Assembly: GCF_004300825.1 (NCBI RefSeq)
Contig: NZ_CP036250.1
Span: forward strand, 2,170,001-2,234,000
Source of the DNA: Egicoccus halophilus
Lineage (GTDB): Bacteria; Actinomycetota; Nitriliruptoria; Nitriliruptorales; Nitriliruptoraceae
Direction of reading: 5' to 3'
DNA length: 64,000 nucleotides
Shown here: positions 49,526 to 58,170 of the stretch, in pieces
How positions within the stretch are numbered: position 1 is the stretch's first letter
Layout of the letters: each line of letters opens with the position of its first letter
Notes under the pieces: generated by a model
Database searches by the model: none
What the model was told of the DNA's origin: nothing
The model's input: only the letters and a program-made list of their open reading frames with translations
Translations under genes and position numbers: made by a program

Positions 49526-50294
49526 CGCCGTCGCTGAGGGCGACACCCCCGGCGAGATGACGCTGTTCGAGCACCTCGCCGAGCTGCGGACCCGGCTCTT
49601 CCGCGCCCTGCTGGCGCTCGCCGTGGGCAGCATCGTCGGCTACGTCCTGTTCCCGTGGGTGCTGCAGGGGCTGGTCGACCCCTACTGCCAGGCGCTGGCG
49701 GTCCTCCGGCCCGAGGACAGCTGCAACCTGATCGCGCTCCGGCCGCTGGAGCCGTTCTCCGTGCGGATGAAGACCGCCGTGGTCATCGGCCTGTTCGTCG
49801 GCGGCCCGGTGATCTTCTACCAACTGTGGCGCTTCATCACGCCCGGGTTGACGCGCACCGAACGCCGCTACGCACTGCCGTTCGTGATCCTGAGTCAGGT
49901 CATGTTCGCGCTCGGCATCGGGTTCGCCTACCTCGTCATCCCGCAGGGACTGCGGATCCTGCTCGGGATCGCCGGTCCCGACGTGGAGACGATGCTGTCG
50001 GCCAACGAGTACCTGTCGTTCTTCCTGACCACCTCGGTGGCCTTCGGGCTGGTGTTCGAACTGCCGCTGGTGCTGGTGTTCCTGTCGCTGGTCGGCATCC
50101 TCCAGTCGGCGCAGCTGCGGGCCTGGCGGCCCTACGCCTACGTGGTGATCCTGGTGGCCGCGGCCTTCATCACGCCCACGACCGACGCCGTCACGCTGCT
50201 GTTGATGGCCGGACCGATGATCCTGTTCTACGAGTTCTCGATCGTCGCCGCCCGGCTCATCGAACGGGCACGTCGCCGCCGGAGTCGCGCGTGA
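49509..50294 (+). CDS. tatC: Twin-arginine translocase subunit TatC
   Basis: 261 residues with six membrane helices. [18 protein letters not shown] is the conserved N-terminal motif with the signal-binding Glu, and [18 protein letters not shown] is the conserved fifth and sixth helix region. TatC recognises twin-arginine signal peptides. I chose the GTG at 49509, which gives a short cytoplasmic lead; the ATG at 49557 directly before TLFEHL is an alternative, as neither has a strong ribosome binding site. It is translationally coupled to the next gene (GTGA). Confidence 0.94.
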   Translation: MTRSPDAVAEGDTPGEMTLFEHLAELRTRLFRALLALAVGSIVGYVLFPWVLQGLVDPYCQALAVLRPEDSCNLIALRPLEPFSVRMKTAVVIGLFVGGPVIFYQLWRFITPGLTRTERRYALPFVILSQVMFALGIGFAYLVIPQGLRILLGIAGPDVETMLSANEYLSFFLTTSVAFGLVFELPLVLVFLSLVGILQSAQLRAWRPYAYVVILVAAAFITPTTDAVTLLLMAGPMILFYEFSIVAARLIERARRRRSRA

Positions 50295-50965
50295 CCCCGC
50301 ACGACGTCGGTCCGCGCCCGACGGGCGTGACGGGCACGGGGGAGATGGACACCTCGACCCTGATGCGGCTGCGACGCGCGCTCTACCGCGCGCGTCGGGC
50401 CCGCCTGGGTCGCGCACTCGTGCTGACGACACTGGCGCTGATCGCGGGGTTCCTGCTCGGACGGGAGACCGCCCCGGAACCCGGACCGCAGCTGCGTACG
50501 ACGCTCGAGCAGCGCGTCCTGCCGCTGGTGTTCGACGCGGACGGCATCTGGACCTCGGGCACCGGCGCCCAGCCGTCGGTCAGCGAGGCGCTCGTGGCCC
50601 TGCAACGCGACGAGGACCCGTCGCTGGTCCTCGCGGCCGACGATGTCTGGCTGGCCGCCTACGACAACGTGCTCGATCGCCTCGCCGTGCTCGACGTGCC
50701 ACCCGAGGGCCGTCCGGTGCAGCGGCAGTTCATCAACGGCATCACGCTCTCGCGCGACGCGGTGGTGGTGCTCGCACGCGCCGCGGACGTCGACGACGCC
50801 GACCGTCGGGCGGGGTTGCTCACGGAGACCGCGCGGTTGCGCGTCCGTGGCGAACAGATCGTGCAGTCGGCGCGGGCGGGCATCCACGACCTCGACGGTG
50901 GCTCCGGCGAGGTGACGACGCTTCCCGACCTCCCGGAGTTCCCGACGCTGGAGGGCGGGGACTGA
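50291..50965 (+). CDS. Single-span anchored hypothetical protein in the tat operon
   Basis: 224 residues from a GTG overlapping the tatC stop. A basic N-terminal region (RRALYRARRARLGRALVL) leads into one membrane helix, and an extracytoplasmic domain of about 150 residues follows, with QRVLPLVFDADGIWTSG and a helical C-terminal part ending acidic. The many positive residues before the helix place the main domain outside. I do not recognise the family. Tight coupling to tatC suggests a membrane function, but a role in Tat export is only a guess. Confidence 0.7.
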   Translation: MTPHDVGPRPTGVTGTGEMDTSTLMRLRRALYRARRARLGRALVLTTLALIAGFLLGRETAPEPGPQLRTTLEQRVLPLVFDADGIWTSGTGAQPSVSEALVALQRDEDPSLVLAADDVWLAAYDNVLDRLAVLDVPPEGRPVQRQFINGITLSRDAVVVLARAADVDDADRRAGLLTETARLRVRGEQIVQSARAGIHDLDGGSGEVTTLPDLPEFPTLEGGD

Positions 50966-51133
50966 CGGCGGCACGGTCGAGTGCCGGGGGCCTGGTGCGC
51001 CGCCGTCGACGGCCCAGCCCCTAGCCTCGCGGCCCGCGGGGTGTGCCGGCCGCCGTCCCGGTGCCCGTACCCGTCCGACCCGACCCGTGACTCGACCCGA
51101 CGCCTGACCCGACCCGCGACCAGAGAGGGAGCC

Positions 51134-53887
51134 GTGGCCGACGCCCTCGAGCACGACGAGCCGTACCGGGCGGTCCTCGACGACCCGGTCGTGGCCACCT
51201 TCGTCCGGGAGCTGGGGTTCGCGCCGGACGCGTTCCAGCTGCGTGCCATCGCCGCACTGCTGCGCGGACGCAGCGTGCTCGTCGCCGCCCCCACCGGGGC
51301 GGGCAAGACGGTGGTGGGGGAGTTCGCCTGTCACGAGGCGCTGCACGCCGGCGGCAAGTGCTTCTACACCACACCGATCAAGGCGCTGTCGAACCAGAAG
51401 TTCCGCGACCTGGTCGAGCGCTACGGCGAGGACCGTGTGGGACTGCTCACCGGCGACCGGTCGGTCAACGGCGAGGCCCCGGTCGTGGTGATGACCACCG
51501 AGGTCCTGCGCAACATGATCTACGAGGCCTCGCCGACGCTGCGCGAACTGCGCCACGTCGTGCTCGACGAGGTCCACTACCTCGCCGACCGCTCCCGCGG
51601 AGCGGTGTGGGAGGAGGTCATCGTCCAGCTGCCCGCCTCGGTGCAGCTCGCGGCCCTGTCCGCCACCGTCAGCAACGCCGAGGAGTTCGGTCGGTGGCTC
51701 GACCGCGTGCGCGACCACGGTGAGGTGGTGATCGAGGAGCACCGTCCGGTGCCGCTGCGTCATCACTACTTCGTCAACGACAAGGTCTACGACACCTTTC
51801 GTGCCGGCCGCAAGGGCGGGGCGAGCCGCGAGCACCGCGAGCGGGCCGCCCAGGCGCTGGCCGGGGTGCCCAATCCCGACGTCGTGATGCTCGAACGCCG
51901 GGCGCGCACCCGCAACCGCGTGAGCAACAAGGGCCGGCGGATGGGCCCCGACGTCAAGCTGCGCTGGCCGTCGCGTCCCCACGTGATCGAGGAGCTCGCC
52001 CACCGAGGCTGGCTGCCGGCGATCGTGTTCGTGTTCTCCCGACAGGGCTGTGAGGACGCCGTCGCCCAGCTGCTGCAGGCCGGCGTCCGGCTCACCGACC
52101 GCGCCGAGCGCGACGAGATCGCCGCGACCGTGGACACGATGCTCGGGGACCTGCCCGACGCCGACCTGCGGGTGCTGGGTTTCGACCGCTGGCGTGCCGG
52201 CCTGCTCGACGGGATCGCCGCCCACCACGCCGGCATGGTCCCGGCCTTCAAGGAGGCGGTCGAGGTCCTGTTCCAGCGCGGACTGCTCAAGGTCGTGGTC
52301 GCGACCGAGACCCTGGCGCTGGGCATCAACATGCCGGCGCGCACGGTGGTCATCGAGCGCCTCGAGAAGTGGAACGGTGAGTCGCACGTCCTGCTGACGC
52401 CGGGCGAGTACACGCAGTTGACCGGACGTGCCGGTCGGCGCGGCATCGACTCGGTCGGCCACGCGGTCGTGCTCTACCAGCGCGACCTGGACTTCCCGAC
52501 CGTGGCCGGTCTGGTGGGGACGCGGACCTACCCGCTGCGCAGCTCGTTCGCGCCGTCGTACAACATGGCCGTGAACCTGCTGCGCCGACACGACCTGGTC
52601 CAGGCCGAGGCCCTGCTCGGTGCCTCGTTCGCCCAGTTCGAGGCGGACGAGTCCGTGCTGCGCAGCGCCGAGCGTCTCACCGAGCTCGAGGAGGCGCTCG
52701 CGGGATACGCCGGCCACCTGCGGTGCGAGCTGGGGGACTGGGACGACTACTGGCACCTGCGCCGGTCGCTCAGCCGGCTCGAGAAGCGCGAGGCGAAGGA
52801 GCGGCGGCGGGACGCCGAGGACCAGGTCCGTGCCGGCATCGCGGCGCTGCAACCCGGCGACGTGCTGCACCTGCCCTGGACCGGCCGCCGTGGGCTGGTC
52901 GCGGTCGTCGGCGTGCAGTTCACCAAGAAGGGGACGCCGCTGCTCCAGGTCGTCAGCGACGACCGGGCGCTGAGCAAGGTGGGTCCGCGGGAGTTGGACG
53001 CGCCACCGGTCCCGGTCGAGCGCATCCGCCTGCCCCGCAAGGGCAACCCGCGACAGAAGGACTACCGGCGCGACATCGCGATGCTGCTACGTGGTCTCGA
53101 ACCGCCCACGCTGGACGATGCCGTACCGCCGGCGACCCGCGGTGCGGTCGACGCCGGCCCCTCGGAGGAGGTCCGCGAGCTGCGTGCGCAGGTCCGGGCC
53201 CATGCCTGCCACGCCTGCCCCGACCGGGCCGAGCACGAGCGCTGGCAGTACCGCGCCGACGACCTGCAGGACCAGGCCGCCGGCTTGCGCCGTTCCATCG
53301 AGCGGGCCACCGGGTCGTTGGTCCGCCAGCTGCACCGGATCCTGCGGGTGCTGACGCACCTGGGCTACCTGGTCGAGGACGACGCGGGCATCCGACCCAC
53401 CGACGAAGGGCTGCGGCTGGCCGGCATCTACAGCGAGGTGGACCTGCTCGTCGCCGAGGCCGTGCGGCGAGGTGTGCTCGACGAGCTCGACCCGGCGGAG
53501 CTGGCCGGCATCGCGGCGCTGTTCCTCTACGAGCCGCGTGGTGGTGAGCCGACGGAGCGTCCCGAGCTGCCGACGTTGGCGCTGTACGACACGGTCGACG
53601 AACTGCAGGAGCTGGCCGAGGAGCTGCGCCGTCACGAACGCGACGCCGGGGTGCGGCCGCTGCGCGACCTCGACGCCGGGTTCGTCGCTGCCGCCTATCG
53701 CTGGGCGTCGGGGGACGACCTCGACGAGGCACTCGGCTCGCTGCAGCTCACCGGCGGCGACTTCGTGCGCAACGTCAAGCAGGTCGCCGACCTCGTCGGT
53801 CAGCTGCGCAGCGTCGGCGGCCAGCCGTTGTCCGGGACGGCCGCCGAGGCGGTCGACGCGTTGCGACGGGGCATCGTGGAGGCCTGA
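51134..53887 (+). CDS. helY: Ski2/Mtr4-type RNA helicase HelY
   Basis: 917 residues. The DExH helicase core has Walker A VAAPTGAGKTVVGE, VLDEVHYLADR, SAT and LTGRAGRRGIDS. The Mtr4-like region KGRRMGPDVK and a C-terminal DSHCT domain (from about 700) with LDELDPAELAGIAALFLYEP follow. It is a superfamily 2 RNA helicase; in mycobacteria helY also follows tatC. The role may be RNA processing or decay. The GTG at 51134 has AGAGAGGGAGCC upstream, and a TAGCCT lies about 107 nt before the start. Confidence 0.94.
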   Translation: MADALEHDEPYRAVLDDPVVATFVRELGFAPDAFQLRAIAALLRGRSVLVAAPTGAGKTVVGEFACHEALHAGGKCFYTTPIKALSNQKFRDLVERYGEDRVGLLTGDRSVNGEAPVVVMTTEVLRNMIYEASPTLRELRHVVLDEVHYLADRSRGAVWEEVIVQLPASVQLAALSATVSNAEEFGRWLDRVRDHGEVVIEEHRPVPLRHHYFVNDKVYDTFRAGRKGGASREHRERAAQALAGVPNPDVVMLERRARTRNRVSNKGRRMGPDVKLRWPSRPHVIEELAHRGWLPAIVFVFSRQGCEDAVAQLLQAGVRLTDRAERDEIAATVDTMLGDLPDADLRVLGFDRWRAGLLDGIAAHHAGMVPAFKEAVEVLFQRGLLKVVVATETLALGINMPARTVVIERLEKWNGESHVLLTPGEYTQLTGRAGRRGIDSVGHAVVLYQRDLDFPTVAGLVGTRTYPLRSSFAPSYNMAVNLLRRHDLVQAEALLGASFAQFEADESVLRSAERLTELEEALAGYAGHLRCELGDWDDYWHLRRSLSRLEKREAKERRRDAEDQVRAGIAALQPGDVLHLPWTGRRGLVAVVGVQFTKKGTPLLQVVSDDRALSKVGPRELDAPPVPVERIRLPRKGNPRQKDYRRDIAMLLRGLEPPTLDDAVPPATRGAVDAGPSEEVRELRAQVRAHACHACPDRAEHERWQYRADDLQDQAAGLRRSIERATGSLVRQLHRILRVLTHLGYLVEDDAGIRPTDEGLRLAGIYSEVDLLVAEAVRRGVLDELDPAELAGIAALFLYEPRGGEPTERPELPTLALYDTVDELQELAEELRRHERDAGVRPLRDLDAGFVAAAYRWASGDDLDEALGSLQLTGGDFVRNVKQVADLVGQLRSVGGQPLSGTAAEAVDALRRGIVEA

Positions 53888-53943
53888 GGACGCCGACGAA
53901 GCGATTATCCTCCGGATCCGCCGCTCCAGGAGTCAGCCGCCTC

Positions 53944-54870
53944 GTGTCGTCCCCTCTCGGTCCGCCCCTGCTCGTCGCCAACCCGGGGGCCGGCGCCGGT
54001 CGCGACGCGGTGCTGCCGCGACTGACCGCGGCGCTGCGGACGCGGGGCCTCGACTTCGACGTGGTCACCACCGGGGGTCCGGGTGACGCGACCCGCCTCG
54101 CTCGACAGGCGGTGCAGGACGGACGGCGATTCGTCGTCGCCGTGGGCGGCGACGGCACCGTGCAGGAGGTCGTCAACGGGCTCGTCGACGCGGAGACCGG
54201 CGAGGTGCGCGGTCGGCGACCCGTCCTCGGCGTCGTCGCCGGGGGGACCGGGTGTGACTTCGCCCGCACCTTCGGACTGGACCGGGCCCCGGAGGTGCTC
54301 GCCGACCATCTGCTCGGTGAGCAGACCCTGCCGATCGATCTCGGGCGCGTGCGGCTGACCGGCCTCGACGGCCGCCCCCGCACGGTGCTGTTCGCCAACA
54401 TCGCCGAGGCCGGCTACGGCGGCGACGTCATCGCCCTGGCCAACCGGCTGCCCCGCCGCCTCGGCCGGGCGCGTTACGGCGCCGCGATCGTCGGCGCCAT
54501 CGCCCGTTTCCGGCACGTCGAGACCACGGTGACCGTCGACCAGGGCACCCGCACCGAGCCGCTGTGCAACGTGGTGGTCGCCAACGGGCAGTTCTTCGGC
54601 CGCGGACTGCAGGTCGCCCCGCGGGCACTGCCCTACGACGACAGGTTCAACGTGCAGTCGTGGGGTGCCACCCCGTTCGACGTCCTGCGCGCCGCCCCGC
54701 AGCTGCGCAAGGGCGACCACCTGTCGCGCAGCGACGTCCGGGAGTGGCAGTCGGCGCGCGTCGAGGTGGCGGCGTCCCGGCCGCTGCTGGTGGAGGCCGA
54801 CGGCGAGGTGCTCGGGCGTACCCCGGCCAGCTTCGACCTGCTGCACCGGGTGATCGACCTGAAGCTGTGA
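53944..54870 (+). CDS. Diacylglycerol/lipid kinase family protein (YegS/DgkB-like)
   Basis: 308 residues. ANPGAGAGRDAVLP at the start and VGGDGTVQEVVNG form the nucleotide-binding part, and VVAGGTGCDFARTFGL is the conserved GTGxDFAR segment. It phosphorylates a lipid such as diacylglycerol or a sphingoid-like alcohol; the exact substrate is not visible. A GTG start is used. No signal peptide is present. It follows HelY by 56 nt. Confidence 0.9.
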   Translation: MSSPLGPPLLVANPGAGAGRDAVLPRLTAALRTRGLDFDVVTTGGPGDATRLARQAVQDGRRFVVAVGGDGTVQEVVNGLVDAETGEVRGRRPVLGVVAGGTGCDFARTFGLDRAPEVLADHLLGEQTLPIDLGRVRLTGLDGRPRTVLFANIAEAGYGGDVIALANRLPRRLGRARYGAAIVGAIARFRHVETTVTVDQGTRTEPLCNVVVANGQFFGRGLQVAPRALPYDDRFNVQSWGATPFDVLRAAPQLRKGDHLSRSDVREWQSARVEVAASRPLLVEADGEVLGRTPASFDLLHRVIDLKL

Positions 54871-54911
54871 GGTCCTCGCACGCCGGTGGGCCTGCGGCCG
54901 CCCACGGCTCC

Positions 54912-54917
54912 TAGACT
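54912..54917 (+). promoter_or_regulatory. Putative -10 element before the M24 peptidase gene
   Basis: TAGACT, 24-29 nt before the start. Confidence 0.35.
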
Positions 54918-54940
54918 CGGTCGCCGGACGAGGAGACGTG

Positions 54941-56035
54941 GTGACGACGCAACGGTTGGAACGGGCACGAACGGCGATGCGCGACGCGGGAGTCGACGCG
55001 CTGCTGGTCGGGCCCAGCGCGGACCTGCGCTACCTGGTCGGCTACCACGCGCTGCCACTGGAGCGGCTCACGTTGCTGGTGGTGCCTGCCGAGGGCGAGC
55101 CGGCGCTGGTCGTGCCGGAACTCGAGGCGGCCCGTGCCGAGGAGTCGGGCGCGCACCGTCTGGCCCCGCTGCGCCCGTGGTCGGAGACCGACGACCCGAT
55201 CGATCTCGTCCGCGACCTGTTGCGGCGTCGAGGTGCGCAGGACGGCCGTCTGGCGTTGCAGGACCGGCTGTGGACCTCGTTCACGCTGCAGCTGCAGTCG
55301 GCACTGCCTGGCGCCGAGTGGGTGGCCGGTTCGACCGTGATGCGCGAGCTACGCCTGCGCAAGAGTCCCGACGAGATCCGGGCCCTGCACGAGGTCGGGA
55401 CCGCCATCGACACCGTCCACGCGGCCGTGCCCTCGCTGCTGCGGCCCGGCCGCACGGAGGCCGAGGTCGGACGCGACATCGCCGAACGCATCCTCGTCGA
55501 CCACGACGAGGTGAACTTCGTCATCGTCGCGTCCGGTCCCAACGGCGCGTCCCCGCACCACGAGACCGGTGAAAGGGTCCTGCAGGCGGGCGACGCCGTG
55601 GTGGTCGACATCGGCGGGACCCGCAACGGCTACTGCTCCGACGTGACCCGCGACTACGTGCTCGGCGAGGCGCCCGACGGCTACGCCGAACTGCACGCGG
55701 TGCTCGAGGAGGCCCAGGAGGCCGCCGTCCGCGCCGTGCGGCCCGGGGTCCCGGCCGCGTCCATCGACGAGGCCGCCCGGGCGGTCATCCGCGAGGCCGG
55801 CTACGGGGAGTACTTCATCCACCGCACGGGTCACGGGATCGGCGTGGAGGAACACGAGGAGCCCTGGATCGTTGGCGGCAACCACCAGACGATCGAGGCC
55901 GGCATGGCCTTCTCCATCGAGCCGGGCATCTACGTTCCCGGACGCTACGGCGCCCGCATCGAGGACATCGTGGTGGTGACCGAGGACGGCGTGGAGCGGG
56001 TCAACCACCAGCCGCGACGGTTCGTGGTCTGCTGA
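54941..56035 (+). CDS. M24 family Xaa-Pro aminopeptidase/dipeptidase
   Basis: 364 residues of creatinase/aminopeptidase-P fold. The N-terminal domain spans about residues 1-130. The two-metal site is visible as D in VVVDIGGTRNG and D in YCSDVTRDY, H in HRTGHGIGVEEHEEPW, E in SIEPGIYVPG and E in RIEDIVVV. It cleaves N-terminal residues before proline. GTG codons at 54938 and 54941 are in frame; AGGAG spacing favours the second. A pepE-like M24 gene near helY is also found in mycobacteria. Confidence 0.92.
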   Translation: MTTQRLERARTAMRDAGVDALLVGPSADLRYLVGYHALPLERLTLLVVPAEGEPALVVPELEAARAEESGAHRLAPLRPWSETDDPIDLVRDLLRRRGAQDGRLALQDRLWTSFTLQLQSALPGAEWVAGSTVMRELRLRKSPDEIRALHEVGTAIDTVHAAVPSLLRPGRTEAEVGRDIAERILVDHDEVNFVIVASGPNGASPHHETGERVLQAGDAVVVDIGGTRNGYCSDVTRDYVLGEAPDGYAELHAVLEEAQEAAVRAVRPGVPAASIDEAARAVIREAGYGEYFIHRTGHGIGVEEHEEPWIVGGNHQTIEAGMAFSIEPGIYVPGRYGARIEDIVVVTEDGVERVNHQPRRFVVC

Positions 56036-56072
56036 GCACCGCCGGGACGCGTCGCAGGGGAGGGCAAGGGAG

Positions 56073-56525
56073 ATGACACCGACGCCATCGGGCGTGCAGG
56101 TCCGCCGCGCACGGATCGAGGAGATCCGACCGCTCGCGGCCGAGTACCGGGCGGAGCAGGAGTCGCTGTACGGCACGCCGGGAAACCCCCCGCTGCCGCA
56201 GGGCGGCATCTTCTGGCTCGCCGTCGACCCCGACGACGACCGTCCGCTGGGTTATGCGGCCGGGACGCTGCGACCCACCGGCTGCACCATCGGCCCCATC
56301 TTCGCCCGGGCCGACGCCCGCCGCCGCGGTGTCGGGGAGGCGCTGCTGGTGACCATCCAGCAGTGGGCGGGGCAGACCCGGGTCCCCGTCGTCGAGATCT
56401 CGGTCGCGGCGGACAACGACGCCGGGCAGCGGTTCCTCGAAGCGCTCGGCTACGTCCCCCGCCGCGTACTGATGTCCCTGACCCCGGCCGGTGCCCGGCC
56501 CGTGCCCGCACAGGACCCGACATGA
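56073..56525 (+). CDS. GNAT family N-acetyltransferase
   Basis: 150 residues. ARADARRRGVGEALLVTIQQWA supplies the acetyl-CoA pyrophosphate loop (RRxGxGxxL), followed by DNDAGQRFLEALGYVPRR, the usual C-terminal GNAT motif. The acceptor is unknown. GGGAGATG surrounds the start. It is translationally coupled to the acyl-CoA dehydrogenase (ATGA). Confidence 0.87.
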   Translation: MTPTPSGVQVRRARIEEIRPLAAEYRAEQESLYGTPGNPPLPQGGIFWLAVDPDDDRPLGYAAGTLRPTGCTIGPIFARADARRRGVGEALLVTIQQWAGQTRVPVVEISVAADNDAGQRFLEALGYVPRRVLMSLTPAGARPVPAQDPT

Positions 56526-57667
56526 TCCACCGCCTTCCCGAGGAGCAGCAGGCGCTGCTCGAACTCGTCGAGGGGTTCCGTCGCGAGACGGTCGCTCCCC
56601 AGGCCGACCGTTGGGAGCGCGAGCACGCCTTCCCCCGACCGGTCTTCGACCAGCTCGCCGCGATGGACCTCACCGGCCTGCCGTTCGGCGAGGACGTCGG
56701 CGGCTCGCAGATCCCGTTCGCGACCTACCTGATGGTGGTCGAGGAGCTCGCCCGCGGGCACCTCGCGGTGGGCCTGGGGCTGTCGGTGCACACGCTGGCG
56801 ACGTGGGGCATCGACGCTCACGCCACGGCGCCCCAGCGGGAGCAGCTGGTTCCTGCCCTGGTCGCGGGCCGCGCGCTGGGGGCCTACTCGCTCTCCGAGC
56901 CGGGATCCGGCTCCGACGCGGCGGCGATGACCACCGTCGCCAGACGCGACGGTGAGGTCTATCGCCTCGACGGCGTCAAGGCGTGGGTCACCCACGGCGG
57001 GATCGCCGACCGCTACCTGGTCATGGCGCGGACCGGTGAGGCGGGTGCGCGCGGGATCTCCGCGTTCGTCGTCGATGCCGACCAGCCGGGGCTGACCGTC
57101 GCCGCGCCCGAACAGAAGATGGGGATGTGGGCCTCGCCCACGGCCCAGTTGGTGTTCGAGGACGCCCCGGTGCCCGTCGACCGCCTGATCGGGGACGAGG
57201 AGGGGACCGGCTTCCGTATCGCCATGGCCTCGCTCGACGGTGGCCGGCTCGGGATCGCCGCGTGCGCCACCGGGCTCGCGCAGGCCGCGCTCGACGCGGC
57301 GCTCGGCTACGCCCGCGAGCGCGAGCAGTTCGGGCGCCCGATCGCCGAGTTCCAGGGGGTCAGTTTCCTGCTCGCCGACATGGCGACCCGGACCGAGGCG
57401 TCGCGGACGTTGTGGCAGTCGGCCGCCGACCGCCGCGATCATGGTTTCGACGTGACCCGGACCGCGGCGATGAGCAAGCTGTTCGCCACCGACGCCGCGA
57501 TGCAGACCACCACCGACGCGGTGCAGGTGTTCGGCGGCTACGGCTACACGACCGACTTCCCGGTCGAGCGCTACATGCGCGAGGCGAAGGTGCTCCAGAT
57601 CGTCGAGGGCACCAACCAGATCCAGCGGCTGGTCATCGGGCGTCAGCTCACCGGGTCGCGCGGGTGA
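56522..57667 (+). CDS. Acyl-CoA dehydrogenase
   Basis: 381 residues, three-domain flavoprotein fold. YSLSEPGSGSDAAAM is the first signature, QFGRPIAEFQGVSFLLADMA and VQVFGGYGYTTDFPVERYMRE the second, and the catalytic Glu lies in QIVEGTNQIQRL. It performs the first dehydrogenation in beta-oxidation, passing electrons to ETF. The ATG overlaps the acetyltransferase stop. Confidence 0.93.
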   Translation: MIHRLPEEQQALLELVEGFRRETVAPQADRWEREHAFPRPVFDQLAAMDLTGLPFGEDVGGSQIPFATYLMVVEELARGHLAVGLGLSVHTLATWGIDAHATAPQREQLVPALVAGRALGAYSLSEPGSGSDAAAMTTVARRDGEVYRLDGVKAWVTHGGIADRYLVMARTGEAGARGISAFVVDADQPGLTVAAPEQKMGMWASPTAQLVFEDAPVPVDRLIGDEEGTGFRIAMASLDGGRLGIAACATGLAQAALDAALGYAREREQFGRPIAEFQGVSFLLADMATRTEASRTLWQSAADRRDHGFDVTRTAAMSKLFATDAAMQTTTDAVQVFGGYGYTTDFPVERYMREAKVLQIVEGTNQIQRLVIGRQLTGSRG

Positions 57668-57686
57668 CCAGCATCCCGTCCGCGCC

Positions 57687-58076
57687 GTGACCACGTCCGA
57701 CCCCGGTGCCGGTGATGCCCGTCGCCGCGCCGCGTCGCGACCTGCCGGCGACGCGGCGGCGGCCGACGCCGCCCGCGCGCACGACCGACGGCGCCTGCGG
57801 GCCGCGCTCCGTCTGGTGGCCGCAGGTGCGCTGCTGGGCGCACTGGGCGCGGGCGTGCTCGCCGCGCTCGGTGCTCCCGGGGCGAGCGGCCTGGTCGCCG
57901 TGTTGCTCGGGCTGGTCGTCGGGTGCGTGGTCGCCGCCGTGCACCTCGCCGCGTGCAGTCTCGTCGACGAGGCCCGCGGCCGGCCCGTGTCCCTCCGCCG
58001 ACCGGCGTGGTCGCTCGGGCTGTTCGTGATGGCCGGTCTGCTCCTGCTGGTGGTCGGGGGGGCGACCCGGTCGTGA
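57687..58076 (+). CDS. Small membrane protein of unknown function
   Basis: 129 residues with an Ala/Arg-rich N-terminal 40 and three hydrophobic helices (LVAAGALLGALGAGVLAAL, then GLVAVLLGLVVGCVVAAVHLA and SLGLFVMAGLLLLVVGG). No recognised family. It lies 20 nt after the acyl-CoA dehydrogenase. Confidence 0.6.
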   Translation: MTTSDPGAGDARRRAASRPAGDAAAADAARAHDRRRLRAALRLVAAGALLGALGAGVLAALGAPGASGLVAVLLGLVVGCVVAAVHLAACSLVDEARGRPVSLRRPAWSLGLFVMAGLLLLVVGGATRS

Positions 58077-58115
58077 GGAGCCGTTCGCCGTGGTCGGTCC
58101 CGGGTCCCGGATGCC

Positions 58116-58121
58116 TACCCT
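58116..58121 (+). promoter_or_regulatory. Putative -10 element for the amidohydrolase gene
   Basis: TACCCT, 50 nt before the GTG at 58171. Confidence 0.35.
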
Positions 58122-58170
58122 GGCGCCCGGCGGCTCGCGCCGTCGCGTCGACCGTGGTCACAGGAGCACC

